Source of the DNA: VRUE01 sp963712595 | Lineage (GTDB): Bacteria > Actinomycetota > Thermoleophilia > Solirubrobacterales > 70-9 | Direction: 5' to 3' | Assembly (NCBI GenBank): GCA_963712595.1 | Contig: CAVQIM010000003.1 | Span: 491,280-555,279, forward strand | DNA length: 64,000 bases | In this document: positions 18,408 through 26,781 of the stretch, one piece after another | How the letters are laid out: each line of letters begins with the position of its first letter | How positions within the stretch are numbered: the first letter of the stretch is position 1 | Made by a program: the position numbers and the translations under genes | The notes under the pieces: model-generated | Told to the model about the DNA's origin: nothing | What the model saw: only the letters and a program-made list of their open reading frames with translations | The model's database searches: none

Positions 18408-18519
18408 CGGGCGCTGCAAACCGGCGCATCTCGGGGTCTTCGGTCGGTCTCCTCGGGTCACGCACCAACAAGTGCGCTCCCCTCCCTGCATCCCCCGACC
18501 TGCTTGGTTTTTGCGCCCG
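18408..18519. repeat. Palindromic element PE-4, copy I (gyrB-gyrA)
   Basis: Imperfect arms 18408-18422 and 18506-18519 (CGGGCGC and AAACC segments pair) surround an 83-nt core that begins GGCGCATCTCGG and ends GACCTGCTT. The core matches the PE-4 copy at 47619 at both ends (GGCnCATnTCGG, TCGGTCG, CCCTGC, CTGCTT), while the arms are unrelated. It begins three bases after the gyrB stop and ends just before the gyrA ribosome-binding site. Confidence 0.72.
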
Positions 18520-18537
18520 TTTGGAGGGTTCGGTCTA

Positions 18538-21045
18538 GTGGAGGGCGCAGAAGCACTCACTGGAGGGCGGATCGAGGAGCGCGAGCTGACCAACGAGATG
18601 CGCTCGTCGTATCTCGACTACGCGATGAGCGTGATCGTCGGTCGGGCGCTGCCCGACGTCCGCGACGGGCTGAAGCCGGTGCACCGGCGGGTGCTCTACG
18701 CGATGCACGACCTCGCGCTGCAGCCCAACCGGCCCTACCGCAAGTCCGCCTTCATCGTCGGCGAGGTGATGGGCAAGTACCACCCGCACGGCGACAGCGC
18801 GATCTACGACACGCTTGCCCGTATGGCGCAGCCCTTCTCGCTGCGCTACATGCTGGTTGACGGCCAGGGCAACTTCGGCTCGATCGACGACGACCCGCCG
18901 GCCGCGATGAGGTACACCGAGGCGCGCCTGGCGAGGCTCTCGACCGAGCTCTTGCGCGACATCGAGGCGGACACGGTGGAGTGGGGGCCGAACTACGACG
19001 AGTCCCAGCAGGAGCCGCTGGTGCTACCGGCTCGCTTCCCCAATCTGCTGGTCAACGGCTCCTCCGGGATCGCGGTCGGGATGGCGACCAACATCCCGCC
19101 GCACAACCTGAGCGAGTCGATCGGTGCGGTCAAGGCCTACATCGCCAACCCCGGCATCGACCTCGCGGGGTTGATGGAGCACGTCAAGGGACCAGACTTC
19201 CCGGGTGGCGGGATCATGAGCGCCGAAGGGATCCGCGACGCCTACGCGTCCGGGCGCGCCTCGGTGCGGATCCGCGCCCGCGCCCACGTCGAGCCGCTGA
19301 AGGGCGGCCGCGACGCGATCATCGTCACCGAGCTGCCGTTCATGGTCAAGAAGGGCGGCGACGGCGGCCTGATCACGAAGATCGCCGACCTCGTCCGCGA
19401 CAAGAAGATCACCGGGATCTCCGACCTGCGCGACGAGTCCGACCGCTCCGGCATGCGCCTGGTGATCGAGACCAAGCGCGGCGGCGACCCGCCCGAGGTG
19501 GTGCTCAACCAGCTCTACAAGCGCACGGCGATGCAGAGCACCTTCGGCATCAACATGGTCGCGCTGGTCGACGGGGTGCCGCGCACGCTCAGCCTCAAGG
19601 AGCTGATCGAGCACTACGTCAGCCACCAGCGCGAGGTCGTGATCCGCCGCACCCAGCACGAGCTGCGCCGCGCCGAGGCCCGCGCCCACATTCTCGAGGG
19701 CCTGCTGATTGCGCTCGACAACCTCGACGCGGTGATCGAGCTGATCCGCGGCTCGGCCGACACCGAGGCGGCCAAGAGCGGCCTGGTGGAGCGCTTCGAG
19801 CTGTCCGAGGAGCAGGCGCAGGCGATCCTCGACATGCGCCTGGCCCGCCTCACCGCGCTGGAGTCCGACAAGCTGCGCGAGGAGCACGAAGAGCTGGCCA
19901 AGCGGATCGCCGAGCTGCGCGCGATCCTCGGCGACCCGGCCCGGATCGACGCCGTGATCGTCGAGGAGCTCGACGAGGTCGACAAGCGCTACGGCGACGA
20001 GCGTCGCACCGAGGTCACCCACTTCGAGGGCGACATGAACATCGAGGACATGATCGCCGACCAGCAGATGGTGATCTCGATCACCCACTCGGGCTACGCC
20101 AAGCGGCTGCCCCTCGCCACCTACCGCCAGCAGCATCGTGGGGGTCGCGGCGTGATGGGGATGGACCTCAAGGAGGACGACTACATCGAGCATCTGCACA
20201 TCTGCTCGACCCACGATTTCCTGCTCTTCTTCACCAACCGCGGCAAGGTCTATCGGCTCAAGGTCTACGAGCTGCCGGAGGGAGCGCGGACCGCGAAAGG
20301 GCGAGCGCTGGTCAACGTCCTGCCGCTTCGCGAGGGCGAGAAGGTGACCGCGGTGATCCCCACCCGCGACTTCAGCGAGAACAAGTACCTGGTCTTCGCC
20401 ACCGCGCAGGGCCTGGTCAAGAAGACCGAGTTCAAGGCCTACAACACGCCGATCCGCGCCGACGGGATCATCGCGATCAAGATTCGCGACTCAGACGAGC
20501 TGGTCCAGGTGCGACTCACCTCGGGCGATGACGACATCCTGCTGGTCTCGAAGTCCGGTCACGCCTCGCGCTTCTCGGAGGAGGCGGTGCGGCCGATGGG
20601 CCGCGACACCAGTGGCGTCAAGGGGATGAACGTCGCCGCCAAGGTCAATGGCGAGCCCAATCGGGTGCTGGCGATGGACGTGGCCCGCGACGACTCCGAG
20701 CTCTTCGTCGTCACCGAGAACGGCTACGGCAAGCGCACCTCGGTCTCCGAGTACCCGGTCAAGGGCCGCGGCACGAAGGGCGTGCTGACGGCGAAGCTGA
20801 CGGCGAAAAAGGGCGGCCTGGCCGGCGCCCTGATCGTCCGCGAGCACCAGGACCTCCTCTTCATCTCCCAGAACGGGATGGTCCAGCGCACCCAGGCCGG
20901 CGGCATCTCCCAGATGGGCCGCCCCACCCAGGGCGTCCGCGTGATGAACATGAAGGACGACGACCGCGTCTCGGCGGTAGCCCTCGTCGTCGACGACGAC
21001 TCACCCACGGACGAGCCGGAGGGGCAGGAGCAGCTCGCGGAGTAG
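18538..21045 (+). CDS. gyrA: DNA gyrase subunit A
   Basis: An 835-residue GyrA starting at GTG 18538 with GGAGGG ten bases upstream. An in-frame ATG at 18472 would translate the PE-4 palindrome and is rejected. MRSSYLDYAMSVIVGRALPD is followed by the quinolone-resistance region HPHGDSAIYDTLARMAQ, with an alanine two residues after the aspartate-serine pair, the catalytic tyrosine Y126 in RYTEARLARL, and the GyrA box QHRGGRGVMG around 531-540, which marks a true gyrase rather than topoisomerase IV. The beta-pinwheel C-terminal domain is complete. The tail is acidic. Confidence 0.97.
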   Translation: MEGAEALTGGRIEERELTNEMRSSYLDYAMSVIVGRALPDVRDGLKPVHRRVLYAMHDLALQPNRPYRKSAFIVGEVMGKYHPHGDSAIYDTLARMAQPFSLRYMLVDGQGNFGSIDDDPPAAMRYTEARLARLSTELLRDIEADTVEWGPNYDESQQEPLVLPARFPNLLVNGSSGIAVGMATNIPPHNLSESIGAVKAYIANPGIDLAGLMEHVKGPDFPGGGIMSAEGIRDAYASGRASVRIRARAHVEPLKGGRDAIIVTELPFMVKKGGDGGLITKIADLVRDKKITGISDLRDESDRSGMRLVIETKRGGDPPEVVLNQLYKRTAMQSTFGINMVALVDGVPRTLSLKELIEHYVSHQREVVIRRTQHELRRAEARAHILEGLLIALDNLDAVIELIRGSADTEAAKSGLVERFELSEEQAQAILDMRLARLTALESDKLREEHEELAKRIAELRAILGDPARIDAVIVEELDEVDKRYGDERRTEVTHFEGDMNIEDMIADQQMVISITHSGYAKRLPLATYRQQHRGGRGVMGMDLKEDDYIEHLHICSTHDFLLFFTNRGKVYRLKVYELPEGARTAKGRALVNVLPLREGEKVTAVIPTRDFSENKYLVFATAQGLVKKTEFKAYNTPIRADGIIAIKIRDSDELVQVRLTSGDDDILLVSKSGHASRFSEEAVRPMGRDTSGVKGMNVAAKVNGEPNRVLAMDVARDDSELFVVTENGYGKRTSVSEYPVKGRGTKGVLTAKLTAKKGGLAGALIVREHQDLLFISQNGMVQRTQAGGISQMGRPTQGVRVMNMKDDDRVSAVALVVDDDSPTDEPEGQEQLAE

Positions 21046-21046
21046 G

Positions 21047-21178
21047 GGGCGTCAGGGTGGGTCTCTGGGGATCCCAGCACCGCCGCACGGCGGCGGTGCA
21101 ATCAAGTGCCGCTTCGCGGCTGAGAACACCTCTGCGGAGCCGCTTCGCGAGGATCTCCAGAGACCCACCCTGACGCCC
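21047..21178. repeat. Palindromic element PE-2, copy B (inverted)
   Basis: Arms of 28 bp (21047-21074 and 21151-21178, 27 of 28 paired) enclose a 76-nt core that is the reverse complement of the PE-2 core: read on the minus strand it has TCGCGAAGCGGCTCCGCAG and AGCCGCGAAGCGGCAC, and ends in a GCACCGCC/GGCGGTGC hairpin. It starts one base after the gyrA stop and ends directly at the TTG start of the HAD gene. Confidence 0.87.
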
Positions 21179-21868
21179 TTGTCGACGAACAGCTCCTTAG
21201 ACAAAGGCTGGCGAGACTCGAGCTGCGTCCTCTTCGATCTGGATGGCGTCTTGGTGGACTCGCGGGCAGCTATTACGGGTTGCATCAATCACGCTCTCGC
21301 CGAGCACGAGCTTGCCGGTCAGCCGGTGGAGGAGCTTCAGCGCGTCATCGGACCGCCGCTGGCCGCCGGATTTGCAGAGCTGACAGGGCAACCTCCGGAC
21401 TCGGCTCTCGTGGCTTCGTGTCTAAACAGCTATCGCGCTCGCTACGCGGAAGCTTCTCTGCGGGAGACCACCGTCACGCCAGGTATTGACACCGTGCTCG
21501 GCGAGCTGGCGCAGCGATACCGGCTCGCAGTCGCAACGTCGAAGCCCCTTGCGTTCGCGGAACCGCTGCTCACCACCCTTGGATTACGGCGCTTTTTCAC
21601 CGTTGTTGCCGGTCCCGAACTAAGCGCGCACGATGAGATCAAGGCAAGCACCATCGCGACCAGCCTGAAGCTGCTCGGCCACCCAAAGCGAGCAGTAATG
21701 GTCGGCGACCGCTCGCACGACATTGCCGGCGCACAAGCTCACTCGCTTCCCTCCATCGGCGTCACATGGGGCATCGGCAGCTCTAAAGAGCTTCGAGAGG
21801 CAGGCGCCGGGTCAATCGTTCACGTTCCAGCTGAGCTTCCGACCAAGGTGAACCAGCTCTTCGAGTAA
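21179..21868 (+). CDS. HAD-superfamily phosphatase
   Basis: A 229-residue HAD hydrolase of the phosphoglycolate-phosphatase/beta-phosphoglucomutase type. Motif I DLDGVLVDS carries the nucleophile and acid/base aspartates, motif II is ATSKP, and motif IV is GDRSHDIAGAQ. The cap domain is alpha-helical, inserted after motif I. Substrate not determined. The likely start is TTG 21179, touching the arm of PE-2 copy B, with no clear ribosome-binding site; a start further in (before SCVLFDLDG) is possible. Base composition is lower in GC than gyrA. It is flanked by two inverted PE-2 elements, which suggests later insertion (inference). Confidence 0.82.
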   Translation: MSTNSSLDKGWRDSSCVLFDLDGVLVDSRAAITGCINHALAEHELAGQPVEELQRVIGPPLAAGFAELTGQPPDSALVASCLNSYRARYAEASLRETTVTPGIDTVLGELAQRYRLAVATSKPLAFAEPLLTTLGLRRFFTVVAGPELSAHDEIKASTIATSLKLLGHPKRAVMVGDRSHDIAGAQAHSLPSIGVTWGIGSSKELREAGAGSIVHVPAELPTKVNQLFE

Positions 21869-21871
21869 CGA

Positions 21872-22000
21872 GGGCGGTGGGTGGGGTCTTGACGGAACCT
21901 CGCGAAGCGGCTCCGCAGAGGGGTTCTGAGCCGCGAAGCGGCACTCAGTTGCACCGCCGTCAGGCGGTGCTGGGTTCCGGCAAGACCCCACCCACCGCCC
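21872..22000. repeat. Palindromic element PE-2, copy C
   Basis: Perfect 20-bp arms (21872-21891 and 21981-22000), followed inward by a further GGAACC/GGTTCC pair. The core carries CTCGCGAAGCGGCTCCGCAG, GAGCCGCGAAGCGGCACTC and a GCACCGCC/GGCGGTGC hairpin. It begins three bases after the HAD stop and is inverted relative to copy B. Confidence 0.88.
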
Positions 22001-22024
22001 CACGACCCTGAGGAGCAGTTGTTC

Positions 22025-22546
22025 TTAAGCGGCCGCCGGTAGATCCGCAGTAGGCAGGTACTGCTGCCAAGCCGGAGGAATGCTGGGGCTCGCCACCTGG
22101 ATGAACACCGTCGGCCCCGGCGCCTTCGGGTCCTTCTTCGGGTGCATGTGGATCTCGCGGGGGAGGCGGTTGCCCTTGCGGCGGTTGCAGCTGGCGCAGG
22201 CGGCGACGATGTTCTCCCAGACCGATTTGCCGCCGCGGCTGCGCGGGATCACGTGATCGACCGTCAGGCCCGACTTGCGCGAGCCGCAGTACTGACAGGT
22301 CCACGAGTCCCGCGCGAGCACCGCGCGGCGGGTGATCTTCCTCCTGTGCGCTTCGCGAGGGATCCGCACGTAGCTGACCAGGCGGATCACGTCGGGGCGC
22401 TCCATCGTCATGTGCTCGGAGTGGATGGCGCCCTCGCGCCGCTCGAGCAACTCGGCCTTTTCCTTCAGCAACAGCACAGCGGCTCGTCTCAGCGTGCACA
22501 CGTTGATCGGCTCATACGTAGCGTTGAGTACGAGGACTCGTGCCAT
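22025..22546 (-). CDS. HNH endonuclease
   Basis: A 173-residue HNH nuclease. The N-terminal strand MARVLVLNATYEPINV is typical of this actinobacterial subfamily. The zinc-binding HNH core reads CQYCGSRKSGLTVDHVIPRSRGG then NIVAACASCNRRKGN (presented here in parts), with two CxxC pairs and the catalytic histidine in VDH. It is often encoded as a stand-alone gene of unknown role, perhaps DNA repair or restriction-like. ATG 22546 is chosen because the longer frame is antisense to pheA. It lies 14 bp downstream of pheA and may be cotranscribed. Confidence 0.88.
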   Translation of the reverse strand: MARVLVLNATYEPINVCTLRRAAVLLLKEKAELLERREGAIHSEHMTMERPDVIRLVSYVRIPREAHRRKITRRAVLARDSWTCQYCGSRKSGLTVDHVIPRSRGGKSVWENIVAACASCNRRKGNRLPREIHMHPKKDPKAPGPTVFIQVASPSIPPAWQQYLPTADLPAAA

Positions 22547-22560
22547 GTTGCCCGGGAATT

Positions 22561-23397
22561 CTACGCAGTCGGGTAGGAGCCCAAGATTCGCACCGACTCG
22601 GCCTTCCCTCGCAGGGCCTCGATCGCCTCGCCGACGGGCTCCTCCTCGAGGGCTCCCTCGAGGTCGCAGAAGAACATGTAGCGGCCAAGGCCCTGGCGCA
22701 GCGGCCGCGACTCGATCCGCGTCAGGTTGACCGCTCGGGCCGAGAACTCCCGCAGGGCATTGACCAGGGCGCCAGGGTGGTCTTCGCCCAGCTCGGAGAA
22801 GACGAGCGAGGTCTTCCAGGCGCCACCAGGCGACGGCTCCGTTCCCGCGGGGGCGATCCAGACGAAGCGGGTGACGTTGTTGGGCTCGTCCTCGATCCCC
22901 TCGCGGACGATCGCGCAGCCGTAGAGCTCGGCGGCGGACCGGGCGCCGATGGCCGCCCACGGCTCGCCCGACTCGCCGACGACCCGAATCGCCTCCGCCG
23001 TGCTGCTGACGCTCCGCCGCTCCGCTTCGGGCAGGTTCGCGCGCAGAAAGCGAGCGCACTGGGCGAGCGGCTGGGGGTGGGAGAGCACGGCTGCGATCCG
23101 CTCCAGCTCGATCGGCTCACGGGCGATCAGCATCGCCCTCACGGCGAAATCGTGCTCGCCGACGATCGTCACCGCCTCGGTGTCGAAGGCGAGCGCGTCG
23201 AGCGTGCTGCGAACCGAGCCCTCGATCGAGTTCTCGAAGGGGACCAGCGCTCGATCGGCCTCACCCCGCTCTACCGCGACGATCGCCTCGTGGACGGTCG
23301 GCGTGCGCAGCGGCTCAAACGGGGCGGCTTCGCCCAGCGCCTCGCGCAGGGCGTCTTCGGTGAAGGTCCCGGCCGGCCCCAGATAGGCGATCCGCAC
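22561..23397 (-). CDS. pheA: Prephenate dehydratase
   Basis: A 278-residue monofunctional prephenate dehydratase for phenylalanine synthesis (prephenate to phenylpyruvate). The catalytic domain begins MRIAYLGPAGTFTEDAL and contains VPFENSIEGSV, LSHPQPLAQC and the catalytic NNVTRFVW. The C-terminal ACT domain has HPGALVNALREFSARAVNL and the ESRP phenylalanine-binding motif, so feedback inhibition by phenylalanine is expected from the family. It is downstream of the anchored CARDB-like gene by about 10 bp on the same strand. Confidence 0.95.
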   Translation of the reverse strand: MRIAYLGPAGTFTEDALREALGEAAPFEPLRTPTVHEAIVAVERGEADRALVPFENSIEGSVRSTLDALAFDTEAVTIVGEHDFAVRAMLIAREPIELERIAAVLSHPQPLAQCARFLRANLPEAERRSVSSTAEAIRVVGESGEPWAAIGARSAAELYGCAIVREGIEDEPNNVTRFVWIAPAGTEPSPGGAWKTSLVFSELGEDHPGALVNALREFSARAVNLTRIESRPLRQGLGRYMFFCDLEGALEEEPVGEAIEALRGKAESVRILGSYPTA

Positions 23398-23406
23398 CTG
23401 CGCCTC

Positions 23407-24447
23407 CTATTCGAAGGCGACCGTGTAGCTGGCTTCGTTGTTTTCGGAGACCTGCTCGCCGGGCACCGTGTCGACCTTGACTTCGAGCGTCGCTTCGCCG
23501 GTCGGCCCCGAGGTGAGTGGGATCGTGACGCTTGCCGTTTCCTGTGCGGCGATGGTGTCGATCTGGCCTTGCAGCGGTGCCCCCCCGTCGACCGAGACGG
23601 AAACGGAGACGCCGTTCTCGGTCGATCCACCCTGGTTCTGCACTTCCACTTCCACTTCCGGTGTCCCTTCGCTGCTGACCGCGGTGGCCGCTTCGGCCGC
23701 CAGTTCGGTGCCGTTGATGCTGGTGCCGATCAGGCCAAGGCCGTGCACGCCCGTCGTCGCCGTGGCGGCTGAGCCGCTAACCGAGCCGAGCGCCGCGCTC
23801 ACCGCGCTTTCGCTCAGCCAATTCGTGCCTTCGGCGAGGAAGACGCTCTTTGGCACGTCGCTGCCCTCGATGCCGTTGTCGGCGAGGACGCCGTCGATCT
23901 CGGGTCGCACCACGGACGCGTAGATGACGTCGCTCGCCAGCAGCGTCTGCATTTCCCTGGCGATCACGGCCATCGCGCGCTCGGAGCCGATGTCGCCGAG
24001 CGCGGTGCTCATCTTTTCGGCGATTTCTTCCATCGCGCTGCTGCGCAGCTCGTAGACCAGCTCGAGGGTGCTCTGCGCGTGGCCCATGTCTCCGGGTGCG
24101 CTGAGCCCGTCGATGCGGGTGGCGTAGTTGTCCATCGCGCTGCGGTCGGCGTTGACCTCGGCGACGAACTCGGTGACCGAGAGGCTGCCGGGGTCGGCGA
24201 GCTTGCCGAAGAGCGCCTTGCTGGTCTGCTGCGTCTCTTCGACGATCTGGGAGACGTTGCGGGCGTAGTCGCTCAGCGCCCGGTGCTTGCGCGCGTCGAG
24301 GCAGCCCTTTACCCCGAGCACGATCAGGATCAGGACGAGGAGGCCGCCGCCGAGCGCCAAGCCGCGGCGCAGCAGGATCTGCTGACGCTCGGGGCGACGG
24401 CGCGGCCGTGGCCGACGTCCCGGCCGGGTTGCGGGGGAATCCTCCAA
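23407..24447 (-). CDS. Membrane-anchored extracellular protein with C-terminal CARDB-like domain
   Basis: A 346-residue protein with a basic cytoplasmic N-terminus (PGRRPRPRRRPERQQ), one membrane span at about 29-48 (LALGGGLLVLILIVLGV), a long helical extracellular region (60-200) and a final beta-rich domain from about 255 (VEVEVQNQGGSTENGVSVSV ... ENNEASYTV) typical of CARDB/Ig-like folds. No enzyme motif is visible. It is divergent from the kinase-led cell-wall operon, with starts about 60 bp apart, so the two may share control. Possible envelope or division role, inference only. Confidence 0.75.
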   Translation of the reverse strand: MEDSPATRPGRRPRPRRRPERQQILLRRGLALGGGLLVLILIVLGVKGCLDARKHRALSDYARNVSQIVEETQQTSKALFGKLADPGSLSVTEFVAEVNADRSAMDNYATRIDGLSAPGDMGHAQSTLELVYELRSSAMEEIAEKMSTALGDIGSERAMAVIAREMQTLLASDVIYASVVRPEIDGVLADNGIEGSDVPKSVFLAEGTNWLSESAVSAALGSVSGSAATATTGVHGLGLIGTSINGTELAAEAATAVSSEGTPEVEVEVQNQGGSTENGVSVSVSVDGGAPLQGQIDTIAAQETASVTIPLTSGPTGEATLEVKVDTVPGEQVSENNEASYTVAFE

Positions 24448-24503
24448 GAAGCAGGGAGTATGTCGCAGGAGGAAGCGGATTCGCGGCGAAGGCGGATAGT
24501 GCT

Positions 24504-25424
24504 TTGGTCGGCTCGCTCGTCCTCAACCGCTTCCTGATCGAGCGCCGCATCGGCAGCGGCGGATTCGGCACCGTCTACGAGGCCTGGGACGGCAGGCTGG
24601 AGCGCTCGGTCGCGGTCAAGGCAATCGAATCTGCCGGGCCTCGCGGATCGCAGCGAGTGTTGCGTGAGGCCCAGGCCGCCGCGCGGCTCAACCACCCGGG
24701 CATCGTCACGCTCTACGAGCTCGGCGAGGAGAACGGCAACGCGCTGATGGTGACCGAGCTCGTCGATGGGTCGACGCTGGCCCAGCTCAACCGAGAGGGG
24801 AAGCTCAGCGACCGCGAGATCGGGGAGATCGGGGCCGACCTCTGCGAGGCTCTCGACCATGCCCACTGCCGCGAGGTCGTGCACCGCGACGTCAAGCCCC
24901 AGAACGTGCTCGTCACCGAGGCCGGCGAGCCCCACGCCAAGCTGATGGACTTCGGCGTCGCCCGCCTCACGGACGCGGCGGCGTTGACCGCGCCCGGGGA
25001 CGTCGTCGGCACGCTCGCCTACATGGCTCCCGAGCAGGCCGAAGGCCGCGAGGCCGGCCCAGCGGCAGACGTCTACTCGCTGGCGCTGATGCTGTACGAG
25101 TGCTGGAGTGGCGAGAACCCGAATCGCCGTGGGACGCCGGCGGCAACCGCGCGGGCGATCGGCAGCCGCCTGCGGCCCCTGCGGCGGCTGCGACCCGACC
25201 TGCCGCGGGAGCTCTCCGACGCCATCGACCGCTGCCTGCAAGCACGTCCGGATCGCCGCCCGCAGCTGGAGGAGCTGGGGGACGCGATCGAAAGCTCGCT
25301 CGACCGACTCGCCGACCATCCCCCCCAGCGCGGCCACTCCCTGCGCCTGCGCCTGGGCGCGGTCGCCGTGGCCGCGGTGCTGGGCGCCTGGCTCGCCGCC
25401 GGTCACGGCGCCCTGCTCCCGTAG
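24504..25424 (+). CDS. Serine/threonine protein kinase, single C-terminal membrane span
   Basis: A Hanks-type kinase of about 306 residues. It shows the glycine loop IGSGGFGTVYEAWD, VAVKAIE with the invariant lysine, HRDVKPQNVLV, DFGVAR and the APEQAEGREAGPAADVYSL segment. A C-terminal membrane span (LGAVAVAAVLGAWLAAG) ends the protein; there is no extracellular sensor. The start is uncertain. ATG 24408 would overlap the divergent gene; TTG 24504, with GAAGGCGG upstream, begins just before LVGSLVLNRFLIERRIG and is preferred. It heads the operon leading into fhaA and pstP. Confidence 0.85.
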   Translation: MVGSLVLNRFLIERRIGSGGFGTVYEAWDGRLERSVAVKAIESAGPRGSQRVLREAQAAARLNHPGIVTLYELGEENGNALMVTELVDGSTLAQLNREGKLSDREIGEIGADLCEALDHAHCREVVHRDVKPQNVLVTEAGEPHAKLMDFGVARLTDAAALTAPGDVVGTLAYMAPEQAEGREAGPAADVYSLALMLYECWSGENPNRRGTPAATARAIGSRLRPLRRLRPDLPRELSDAIDRCLQARPDRRPQLEELGDAIESSLDRLADHPPQRGHSLRLRLGAVAVAAVLGAWLAAGHGALLP

Positions 25425-25483
25425 GATTCGAGCCGGTTTCCCGCCACACGAGCGGGACGTCTCGCTCGCAAAAGGAGCCACCG

Positions 25484-26257
25484 ATCAGCGTTCTACGCAA
25501 CCTCGAGAGTCGGATCGAAGGCCTCGTCGAGGGGGTCTTCAGCCGCGCCTTCAGCTCCGAGGTGCAGCCGGTCGAGCTGGCCCGCAAGCTGGCCAAGGAG
25601 ATGGACGCGCACAAGACGGCGGGAGTGGCCCGCGTCTACGTCCCCAACGAGTACACCGTGCACCTCTCCAAGCAGGACCGGGGCAAGCTCGAGGGCTATG
25701 AGCGCTCGCTCGAGCAGGAGCTCTCCGGTTATCTGCTGGAGCACGCCCGCCGCCGCGGCTACGACCTGCTGACCCGCCCCGCGGTGGAGTTCAAGACCGA
25801 TGAGCGGCTGCGCCTGGGGGAGTTCGGGATCCAGACGCGGTTGGTCAAGCCGCCTGCGCGGGAGGGAGAGAGCCCGAGCCAGGGGGAGGAAGGCCACACG
25901 ATGGTCTACTCCGCCGTGAAGGAGAAGGCGCCCGCGGCGGAGAGCCCCGCCCGCAACGCCGAGGCTCTGGTGGCGACCCGGGCGGTCGTCTCGCTGGAGG
26001 ACCGCCGCTACGTGTTGGAGGGGCCGCGGGCGACGATCGGCCGCTCGAAGCAGGCCGAGTGCGTGCTCGGCGATCCCAACGTCTCGCGCCGCCATGCCGA
26101 GCTGCGCCGCTCGCAATCCGGCGACTGGACGATCGCCGACCTCGGCTCGACCAACGGCGTCAAGGTGAACGGGAGGCGGGTTTCCTCGACCCGGCTCAGC
26201 CCCGGCGACGAGGTCACGCTCGGCACGACGACCTTCCTGTTCGATATTGAGCAGTAG
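25484..26257 (+). CDS. fhaA: FhaA-like protein (DUF3662 + FHA), apparent ATC start
   Basis: A protein of 257 residues. It has an N-terminal DUF3662 domain (SVLRNLESRIEGLVEGVFSR, then EVQPVELARKLAKEMD), a disordered linker, and a C-terminal FHA domain with ATIGRSKQAECVL, VSRRHAEL and LGSTNGVKVNGRRV, which binds phosphothreonine. In mycobacteria FhaA links PknB signalling to peptidoglycan synthesis. The family N-terminus points to the codon at 25484, which is ATC, preceded at six bases by AAAGGAG. No ATG, GTG or TTG occurs near it in frame; the first ATG (in KEMDAHK) would remove a third of the DUF3662 domain. Either a rare start codon or a base error. Confidence 0.85.
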   Translation: MSVLRNLESRIEGLVEGVFSRAFSSEVQPVELARKLAKEMDAHKTAGVARVYVPNEYTVHLSKQDRGKLEGYERSLEQELSGYLLEHARRRGYDLLTRPAVEFKTDERLRLGEFGIQTRLVKPPAREGESPSQGEEGHTMVYSAVKEKAPAAESPARNAEALVATRAVVSLEDRRYVLEGPRATIGRSKQAECVLGDPNVSRRHAELRRSQSGDWTIADLGSTNGVKVNGRRVSSTRLSPGDEVTLGTTTFLFDIEQ

Positions 26258-26733
26258 TGGACTACGAGCCGATCTCCGTCGCCCTCAAGTTCGGCTTCCT
26301 CGCCGTCCTCTACCTCTTCCTGCTCTGGATCGCCCGCAGCGCGCTCAAGGACCTGCGTCGCACGGTGGCACCGGCCCCAGACGCGACCGGCTTCCACCAG
26401 GCTCCCGCCTTCGCCCCCCCGCCGGCGAACGCCGACGATGCTTGGCTGGTCGCCGAGCGCGGCGGCGGACTCCCCGCCGGCGAACGCTTCGACCTGATCG
26501 GCGGCCTCTCGATCGGCCGCTCCAGCGAGTCCGACGTCCGCATCGACGACCGCTATGCCTCCGGCCTGCACGCGAGGATCTTCAACCGTGAGGGGCATAC
26601 CTACATCGAGGACATGAACTCGACCAACGGCACTCTGCTCAACGACGCCACCCTGGTCGGCGAGGCGGAGCTGATCGACGGAGACGTGGTGCGGATCGGC
26701 GACACCGAGTTCAGATATGAGGCGCATGCGTAG
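26257..26733 (+). CDS. fhaB: FHA-domain membrane protein (FhaB/FipA-like)
   Basis: A 158-residue protein with an N-terminal membrane span (about residues 8-28, LKFGFLAVLYLFLLWIA), a proline-rich linker and a cytoplasmic FHA domain (LSIGRSSESDVRI, ASGLHARI, DMNSTNGTLLN). In mycobacteria the equivalent protein is a PknA/PknB substrate involved in division. Its GTG start shares one base with the fhaA stop (TAGTG), so the pair is coupled. It is directly upstream of the phosphatase gene. Confidence 0.9.
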   Translation: MDYEPISVALKFGFLAVLYLFLLWIARSALKDLRRTVAPAPDATGFHQAPAFAPPPANADDAWLVAERGGGLPAGERFDLIGGLSIGRSSESDVRIDDRYASGLHARIFNREGHTYIEDMNSTNGTLLNDATLVGEAELIDGDVVRIGDTEFRYEAHA

Positions 26734-26781
26734 CGGCCGTCACGATCTGGTTCTTCAGGGGCGGAGCATGCGCCGAATCCC

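Noticed and set aside
18472..18537. gyrA start at ATG 18472
   Set aside because: It would translate palindrome PE-4; GTG 18538 has a proper GGAGGG site and the family N-terminus.
21047..22000. Composite transposon around the HAD gene
   Set aside because: No transposase, integrase or target-site duplication is visible; only the inverted arrangement of PE-2 is supported.
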